Origin: Deltaproteobacteria bacterium | GTDB lineage: Bacteria; Desulfobacterota; DAOWNY01 | DNA: 12,550 bases | Assembly (NCBI GenBank): GCA_030642325.1 | Contig: DAOWNY010000026.1 | Span: 1-12,550, forward strand | Direction: 5' to 3' | Part shown: positions 7,655 through 12,550 of the stretch, piece by piece | How the letters are laid out: each line of letters opens with the position of its first letter | How positions within the stretch are numbered: position 1 is the first letter of the stretch | Made by a program: the position numbers and the translations under genes | Notes under the pieces: generated by a model | What the model was told of the DNA's origin: nothing | Seen by the model: only the letters and a program-made list of their open reading frames with translations | The model's database searches: none

Positions 7655-7673
7655 CTAAAAGTGAATTATTTGC

Positions 7674-7749
7674 GGGCCCATAGCTCAGCTGGAAGAGCCT
7701 CCGGCTCATAACCGGGCGGTCCCTGGTTCGAACCCAGGTGGGCCCACCA
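7674..7749 (+). tRNA. tRNA with CAU anticodon (Met or lysidine-modified Ile2)
   Basis: A full cloverleaf of 76 bases with encoded CCA. The acceptor stem is GGGCCCA/TGGGCCC, the D stem GCTC/GAGC, and the anticodon stem TCCGG/CCGGG with loop CTCATAA and anticodon CAT at 7707-7709. The variable loop is CGGTC, the T stem CCTGG/CCAGG with TTCGAAC, the discriminator A at 7746 and CCA at 7747-7749. The acceptor stem starts with a G-C pair, so it is not the initiator type, which has a mismatch there. The GGC-TCATAA-CC loop and stem resemble tRNA-Ile2, in which C34 becomes lysidine and reads AUA, at least as much as elongator tRNA-Met. Sequence alone does not settle the identity. No integrase or repeated tRNA end is seen nearby. 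Confidence 0.95.
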
Positions 7750-7894
7750 ATATTTGGCATGCGGTTTTATTAGATTGATTGCATCTAAAGTCCTGATATT
7801 TTTCGAAGACTGCAAATTTTTCTTGGGGGGGAGGATAAAAAGCATCGGATGGTTGCCCAGGATAATAAACTTAATAAATCGTTAGGAGAAAAGA

Positions 7895-8605
7895 TTGCGA
7901 GAACAATTACAGTTGCTGATGAAATTACAAACGATTGATTTAAGAGTATCTGAGCTGGAAAAACTTAAAGATGAACCTTCTTCAAAGATTAGCCAACTGG
8001 AGGCAACTCTTTTGGAAAAGGAAAAAGATATTGAGCATATCAAAAAACAATTTGAGGAATCCACTAAAAAAAAGATAAAAAAAGAGAAAGATCTTGATGT
8101 TGAGCTGGAAAAGATCAAGGCATCCGAAAAAAGGATGATGGAGGCCAAAACCAACAAAGAGTACGAGGCTTTTTTAAAAGAGATTGCTTTTGCCAAAGAA
8201 CTAAACTTGGATGCGGAAGAAGAGATCATTGAATACATGAATGAGATTGAAGAAATCAGTAAAAAAATTGTTCAATTGGAAGCTAATTGTACTAATCTTG
8301 CAAAAAATTTTAAAAAAGAGAAGGTGAAACTTAAATCTGATTCCATCAAATACGGCAAAGAGATGAAAAGTTTTATTTTAAAAAGGAAAGATATTGTTAA
8401 TGCGATAAAAGCCGATTTGTTTGAACAATACAATATTATTCGAGAAAAACGCCTGGGCATTGCTGTGGTCAACGTCACAAATGGTATTTGCCAGGGATGC
8501 CATCTCAACATTCTTCCTCAACTTTACAATGATGTCCAAAAATGTGAAGACTTAATCGTTTGCCCCCATTGCCTGCGAATCTTATATTGGAGCAATAATC
8601 AATAA
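7895..8605 (+). CDS. Coiled-coil protein with C-terminal C4-type zinc ribbon
   Basis: The TTG at 7895 has AGGAG (7884-7888) six bases ahead. The product has 236 residues. Residues 1-180 are charged heptad-rich helices forming an antiparallel coiled coil, with the family's conserved AKTNKEYEAFLKEI turn (residues 84-97). The C-terminus is a zinc ribbon with C199 and C202 (CQGC) and C223 and C226 (CPHC). The domain order matches the C4-type zinc ribbon/CT398-like family (COG1579), proposed to bind nucleic acid or act as a scaffold. No precise function is established. It lies 145 bases after the tRNA. In related genomes such genes can sit near the RNase P RNA gene, but I see no RNase P RNA in the 480 bases that follow. 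A run of seven G lies at 7825-7831, upstream of the ribosome site. Confidence 0.9.
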   Translation: MREQLQLLMKLQTIDLRVSELEKLKDEPSSKISQLEATLLEKEKDIEHIKKQFEESTKKKIKKEKDLDVELEKIKASEKRMMEAKTNKEYEAFLKEIAFAKELNLDAEEEIIEYMNEIEEISKKIVQLEANCTNLAKNFKKEKVKLKSDSIKYGKEMKSFILKRKDIVNAIKADLFEQYNIIREKRLGIAVVNVTNGICQGCHLNILPQLYNDVQKCEDLIVCPHCLRILYWSNNQ

Positions 8606-9085
8606 CCAGATTGACTATGCATCCAACACCAACGTTCATATCACTTAAAAAATCGGTAACCTCCCAAAATAGATTATTTCCTTGTCAATTCATGGGGTTC
8701 TGTGTATTCATGCTTTTTACCGGGGAGTTGAGATTCAATTAAAGGAATGAAAGAAGTTATAATTTATGGCTGGAACATTAATAATTTGTTTAACTGTTCA
8801 CGGTTCACAGTTAAATGAAACCGAATTTCAGATTTATATGGTCCGCCGGCACAATAAAAGGCTCAGCTATCTTATCGAAAACACCAGCATATATTCCATT
8901 ACAAGGAATCAGCAGGATGCCTGATATTGAATCGCAAAAAACGGATTCAAGGATTAAAATACATATCAAAAAGGCTTAAGGTAATACATAATTCATTGAA
9001 ACAACCGTGAACAGCTACTAATGCTTTGGACACTAAGTGCTTTTCAAAAGATCCGTTACCCGTTTATTTTCAAGGAAATTAATAT
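8606..9085. other. Intergenic region upstream of phoH
   Basis: This is 480 bases with no convincing gene. It holds a hairpin at 8790-8814, a 12-base inverted pair (8794-8805 with 9003-9014) and a small palindrome: TTGAATC (8927-8933) facing GATTCAA (8944-8950). The promoter of the phoH operon should lie here, but no strong -35/-10 pair was recognised. A 28-codon frame from 8838 lacks a ribosome site. Confidence 0.6.
8790..8814. repeat. Hairpin-forming palindrome
   Basis: TTAACTGT (8790-8797) is perfectly complementary to ACAGTTAA (8807-8814) around a 9-base loop. The loop region includes a tandem GTTCACG/GTTCACA. Part of it (CTGTTCACGGTT, 8794-8805) recurs inverted at 9003-9014 as AACCGTGAACAG. 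The pair could be ends of a small non-autonomous element or alternative stems in the phoH leader RNA. Confidence 0.55.
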
Positions 9086-10087
9086 TTGAAAAAACCAAGA
9101 GAAGTTGAATCGGTAATAAAAATCAGTTTTGATGATAATTATTTTATCCAAAACTTGTTGGGAGAAAATGATAAACACCTTAAGATCATTGAAGATTCAG
9201 TGGGGGTTGATATACATTTAAAGGGTAACACCGTTACTATCCGTGGCGATGAGCCGGGTGTAGCACTTACCAACAAACTTCTCAATCAGCTTTATTCGTT
9301 ACTAAAAAAAGGTTACCCTCTTTACTCCTCCGATTTTGATAATGCAATCAGGATACTTTCACACAGCAACTCGGCAAATCTCCAGGATATATTTTTAGAT
9401 ACGGTATTTATTTCAACCGCAAAAAGAGTGATAACCCCCAAAAATTTATCTCAAAAGAGGTATATCGAGTCGATTCGTAAAAACGATATTGTATTTGGCA
9501 TTGGTCCGGCTGGCACCGGTAAGACTTATCTGGCGATGGCTTTGGCCATAAATTGTTTAAACAGGAAAGAAGTGGAACGAATAATCCTTACCAGACCGGC
9601 GGTGGAAGCAGGTGAAAAGCTGGGCTTCCTGCCTGGTGATCTTTATGAAAAGGTAAATCCATATTTGAGACCGCTGTATGATGCAATTTATGATATGGTG
9701 GATCTTGAAAAGGCGTCTAGTTTAGTTGATCGGGGGCAGATAGAAATAGCTCCCCTAGCTTTCATGAGAGGGCGAACGCTCAACAGGGCATTTGTTATTC
9801 TGGATGAAGCCCAAAATACTACAAGTGAACAGATGAAAATGTTTTTGACCAGACTGGGCCAGCATTCCAAAGCGGTGATAACCGGCGACATCACCCAGAT
9901 CGATCTTCCCGCCGGAAAGGTTTCCGGTTTAGTGGAGGCAGGGGATATCCTTGGAGGGGTAGATAAAATAATTTTCAAATACTTTTCAAAAAAGGATGTG
10001 GTTAGACATCCTCTAGTTCAGGATATTATCAAGGCTTACGAAGAGATGGAAAAAAAGGACAAAAAAAGGTATGAGGGAAACCTTTAA
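9086..10087 (+). CDS. phoH: PhoH family ATPase (PhoH-like protein, YbeZ type)
   Basis: A TTG start at 9086 is preceded by AAGGA (9072-9076), giving 333 residues, a usual length. Residues 10-75 form the small N-terminal nucleic-acid-binding-like region found in this family. The ATPase core has Walker A GPAGTGKT (140-147), a TRPAVEAGEKLGFLPGD block (169-185), IAPLAFMRGRTL (221-232), Walker B VILDEAQN (237-244) and a TGDITQIDLP motif (266-275). PhoH proteins are cytoplasmic P-loop ATPases linked to RNA metabolism. In Proteobacteria the YbeZ type is encoded beside, and works with, the ribonuclease YbeY. Here pgpH comes between them, as in Firmicutes and many Desulfobacterota. The end overlaps pgpH by 17 bases. 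Confidence 0.95.
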   Translation: MKKPREVESVIKISFDDNYFIQNLLGENDKHLKIIEDSVGVDIHLKGNTVTIRGDEPGVALTNKLLNQLYSLLKKGYPLYSSDFDNAIRILSHSNSANLQDIFLDTVFISTAKRVITPKNLSQKRYIESIRKNDIVFGIGPAGTGKTYLAMALAINCLNRKEVERIILTRPAVEAGEKLGFLPGDLYEKVNPYLRPLYDAIYDMVDLEKASSLVDRGQIEIAPLAFMRGRTLNRAFVILDEAQNTTSEQMKMFLTRLGQHSKAVITGDITQIDLPAGKVSGLVEAGDILGGVDKIIFKYFSKKDVVRHPLVQDIIKAYEEMEKKDKKRYEGNL

Positions 10088-12512
10088 AAAATATATTTTG
10101 AAAATCTATCCAGCCGGCAAAAAAAGGGGGAAATTTGTTGCTCATCCCCTATTGAGCAAACCCATAACCAAATTGAATCTATATACTTTTTTGGAGAAGT
10201 TATGGAGTTTATCCTTACAAAAATGGATAATGATTATTATCACCAGTGTAATTATCGGAATGCTCCTTTCACCTAACATTTCTCTTCCCAAAAGAAGCTA
10301 TAAATTGGGTGATATTGCTCGACGAAATATCAAGGCAAATAACGACCTTTTGATAGAAGATGAATTATCAACCGAGAAAAGGCGACAAAAAGCAGCTGAA
10401 GAACTGAGACCCATCTATGATTTTGATCAAGCAGTAATCTCCCGGCTGGAAGAAAAGTTGTCTTATGTCTTCAGTATGATGCGGGAAAACTATCAGAAAG
10501 ACGAAGAGGAGGACGGCAAGACGGAAAAAGCTATAACCAGGCAGGAGTTCGAAAAAATCCTTGGGGTTACGTTATCTGGTAAAAATTTTAATATCTTAGC
10601 AGCAAACAATTTTAACCCGGACATTGAAAGTCATATATTTTTTTTAGTAACCCCGATCCTTTTGGAAGGGGTAGTCAGCAATAAAAACATCCTTTTGAAT
10701 GAGGGGGGAAAAGGAATAATTCTTAGAAACGTTCAGACAAAGGTGGAAGAATTTCACGAAGACTCCTCGTCTATCCTCGGTTTAAAAGAGGCAAAAAAGC
10801 AGATCATCCCCAGAGCTAATAAAAATCTTACCCAACTAAAAAAACCCCTTAGAAATGTTATCATTAAGATATCTCAAGGTTTTGTTACCCCCAATGTTAC
10901 TTTCAACAAGAATGAAACGGAAGATAGAAGACAAAAGACGCTCCAGGAAGTAAAACCGGTTTTTTTCCAGGTTAAAAGAGGGGAAATGATTATTCGGGAG
11001 GGGGAAAAAGTCAATGAAGAACACCTGCTAAAGCTTGCAGCCATGACAGGGGTGGATAAAGGGCACAAAGCAATTCTTGTCAATATGGGACTGACGTTTT
11101 TAACCATATTGATCCTTTACATTGCTTACCGTTTATATGCCGGCAACATAAAACAGTTCTCGAAGGGTACTGCTGATCTTTTGTTGCTTGCAATTATCTT
11201 ATTGGTTGAAATTTTATTGGTAAAAGCCACCATTTTTATCGCCAGGGCCGTTAGCGAGGGATTTCCCCAAATATCTGCAGATTCCCTCTTGCATGCCGTT
11301 CCTATTACATTTGGCGCCATGTTGATTTCCATCCTCCTGAGTGCGGAGATAGCCTTTCTGTTTTCTCTCCTCGTTTCCATTTTTGCTGCCTGGCTGCTTG
11401 AGCAAAGCATGACTTTTTTTGTTTATTTTGTTATCGGAAACGTGATTGCCGTAATGGGAGTTGCCCGTTGCACCCAACGAACCGATTTAATCAAGGCAGG
11501 TTTTTTTGTCGGATTAATCAATGTCATTACCATTCTTTTTCTTAAAATGATGGAGGGTGAATTCATCCACCTGCCTGACCTGTTTCAGATGGCATTTGGA
11601 TTTACCGGGGGAATACTGGCAGGAATTATTGTTACCGGGATTACCCCTTTATTCGAAGATCTGTTTGGATATAACACAAATATAAGGCTGCTTGAGCTTG
11701 CAAATTTAAACCAACCGGTTTTAAGAGATTTAATGGTTCAGGCTCCCGGGACTTATCATCACAGTATGATCGTGGGGAGTCTGGTAGAAGCAGCAGCCGA
11801 ATCAATTGGTGCCAATCCTTTGCTTGCCAAAGTAAGCGCATTTTATCATGATATCGGCAAAATCAAAAAGCCCCTCTATTTTGTTGAAAATCAGAAAGAT
11901 AATGTAAACAAACATAGTAAGCTGGCACCCAGCATGAGCAGTCTTATTTTAATTTCTCACGTCAAAGACGGGGTGGAAGTAGCAAGGGCGAATCGGCTGG
12001 GAAAGTCGATAATTGATATTATTCAGCAGCATCACGGAACAGGTCTTATATCATATTTTTATCAGAAGGCAAAGAAGCAGGAAAATCCCGAGGTCCAATC
12101 GGTGGACGAGAAGGATTATCGCTACCCCGGCCCGAAACCCCAGACAAAGGAAGCCGGCCTGGTATTGCTTGCCGATGCGGTGGAGGCAACAAGTAAAACT
12201 TTATCCGACCCGACCCCTTCCAGAATAAAGGGTCTCGTTCAGAAGGTAATAAATAGTAGTTTTGCTGACGGGCAGCTGGATGAGTGCGATTTGACTTTAA
12301 ATGATTTATTTAAAATTGCTAAAAGCTTTACCCAGGTTTTAAACGGCATTTTTCACCGACGCATTGATTATCCTGAAGCCATAACAGAGAAAAGCGGGGA
12401 AGAGAAAAAACCGAATGGGAATATTGATAAGCAATCAACAAGACAAACAAAAGGTAATTCTAAAAAAAATAAGGGAAGCAACCAAGAAGATCTTAAGCAA
12501 ATTAAGTCATAG
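10071..12512 (+). CDS. pgpH: Seven-transmembrane HD phosphohydrolase (PgpH-type cyclic di-AMP phosphodiesterase)
   Basis: ATG at 10071 lies inside the end of phoH; AAGGA (10055-10059) is its likely ribosome site. The product has 813 residues. A first membrane segment (about 52-70) is followed by an extracytoplasmic domain to about residue 340 (the 7TM-associated HDED region), then a cluster of further membrane helices (about 341-540) and a cytoplasmic HD domain. The metal-binding residues are all present: H564 in TYHHSM, H593-D594 in FYHDIGK, H630 in ISHVKDG, H654-H655 in QQHHG, and D701 in LADAVEA. This order and spacing match PgpH proteins, which hydrolyse cyclic di-AMP to pApA. The last 45 or so residues are a lysine- and asparagine-rich tail without domain features, and its DNA also encodes the start of ybeY. 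The enzymatic call follows the family and was not tested. Confidence 0.92.
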   Translation: MRETFKKYILKIYPAGKKRGKFVAHPLLSKPITKLNLYTFLEKLWSLSLQKWIMIIITSVIIGMLLSPNISLPKRSYKLGDIARRNIKANNDLLIEDELSTEKRRQKAAEELRPIYDFDQAVISRLEEKLSYVFSMMRENYQKDEEEDGKTEKAITRQEFEKILGVTLSGKNFNILAANNFNPDIESHIFFLVTPILLEGVVSNKNILLNEGGKGIILRNVQTKVEEFHEDSSSILGLKEAKKQIIPRANKNLTQLKKPLRNVIIKISQGFVTPNVTFNKNETEDRRQKTLQEVKPVFFQVKRGEMIIREGEKVNEEHLLKLAAMTGVDKGHKAILVNMGLTFLTILILYIAYRLYAGNIKQFSKGTADLLLLAIILLVEILLVKATIFIARAVSEGFPQISADSLLHAVPITFGAMLISILLSAEIAFLFSLLVSIFAAWLLEQSMTFFVYFVIGNVIAVMGVARCTQRTDLIKAGFFVGLINVITILFLKMMEGEFIHLPDLFQMAFGFTGGILAGIIVTGITPLFEDLFGYNTNIRLLELANLNQPVLRDLMVQAPGTYHHSMIVGSLVEAAAESIGANPLLAKVSAFYHDIGKIKKPLYFVENQKDNVNKHSKLAPSMSSLILISHVKDGVEVARANRLGKSIIDIIQQHHGTGLISYFYQKAKKQENPEVQSVDEKDYRYPGPKPQTKEAGLVLLADAVEATSKTLSDPTPSRIKGLVQKVINSSFADGQLDECDLTLNDLFKIAKSFTQVLNGIFHRRIDYPEAITEKSGEEKKPNGNIDKQSTRQTKGNSKKNKGSNQEDLKQIKS

Positions 12513-12550
12513 CAATGTAGAGATTTCTATTCTTCTTGTTGATGATTGTC
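12415..12550 (+). CDS. ybeY: Endoribonuclease YbeY, N-terminal fragment (runs off the window)
   Basis: A frame different from pgpH is open from a TAA at 12382 to the window end. From ATG 12415 it reads M-G-I-L-I-S-N-Q-Q, then a basic helix (KVILKKIREATKKILSKL), and ends ...NVEISILLVDDC. The pattern of a short strand with I-S-N, an amphipathic helix and then EISILLVDD is the N-terminus of YbeY, the metal-dependent ribonuclease that matures 16S rRNA and takes part in ribosome quality control. GGGGAAG (12397-12403) could be the ribosome site; TTG 12424 is an alternative start. The gene order phoH-pgpH-ybeY supports the call. The catalytic His motif lies beyond the window. The overlap with pgpH is about 98 bases, unusually long. 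Confidence 0.8.
   Translation, partial: MGILISNQQDKQKVILKKIREATKKILSKLSHSNVEISILLVDDC

Larger units (their letters stand above)
7140..7673. other. Intergenic region between uvrA and the tRNA gene
   Basis: This is a 534-base stretch without a convincing gene. It holds the uvrA upstream region, three inverted repeats (7225-7304, 7361-7393, 7412-7477, listed separately) and the tRNA promoter. A 61-codon plus-strand frame from 7459 has no ribosome site and runs through the promoter, so it is not called. No obvious -10/-35 pair for uvrA was recognised. Confidence 0.6.

Noticed and set aside
7849..7938. 29-codon frame starting at ATG 7849 upstream of the zinc-ribbon gene
   Set aside because: No properly spaced ribosome site, and it overlaps the real start of the zinc-ribbon gene in another frame.
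8606..9085. Possible RNase P RNA gene, expected near zinc-ribbon genes in some related genomes
   Set aside because: The hallmark conserved blocks of bacterial RNase P RNA, such as the GAGGAAAGTCC type, are not present on either strand.

Overview
The window looks like a chromosomal segment of a Gram-negative anaerobe-type bacterium. It is most plausibly a member of the Desulfobacterota (the former Deltaproteobacteria). This is an inference from four things: the conserved phoH - 7TM/HD phosphohydrolase - ybeY gene order, a C4-type zinc-ribbon coiled-coil protein of the kind common in that group, frequent TTG/GTG starts behind good Shine-Dalgarno sequences, and a REP-associated (IS200-like) transposase relic. 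No rRNA or lineage marker gene is present, so the assignment is tentative.

Layout. Positions 1-1400 are an accessory patch. It holds a RES-domain-like gene (211-936), then a cluster of G-rich tandem repeats and an inverted pair of REP-type hairpins that enclose the C-terminal relic of a REP-associated tyrosine transposase (about 1030-1286). Positions 1419-4285 carry a secreted transglutaminase-like protein followed by hemL (tetrapyrrole synthesis). uvrA (nucleotide excision repair) lies on the opposite strand at 4326-7139 and converges on hemL. Positions 7140-7673 have no convincing gene but contain three separate inverted repeats and end in a strong sigma70-type promoter that drives a CAU-anticodon tRNA (7674-7749). 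A zinc-ribbon coiled-coil protein follows at 7895-8605. A 480-base gap with further inverted repeats (8606-9085) precedes phoH, a large membrane HD phosphohydrolase of the PgpH type, and the first part of ybeY, which runs off the right edge.

How the genes fit together. The right-hand block phoH-pgpH-ybeY is tightly packed. phoH and pgpH overlap by 17 bases, and ybeY starts about 98 bases inside the end of pgpH, so all three are very likely co-transcribed and translationally coupled. In other bacteria this cluster links RNA metabolism (PhoH ATPase, YbeY endoribonuclease) with cyclic di-AMP turnover (PgpH). The centre is housekeeping: haem precursor synthesis, DNA repair and a tRNA. No large mobile element, CRISPR array, phage or secretion locus is visible. 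I did not find a convincing wholly new system. The items most worth a second look are the REP/transposase relic beside the RES gene, the long ybeY/pgpH overlap, and the unexplained inverted repeats in the two large gaps.
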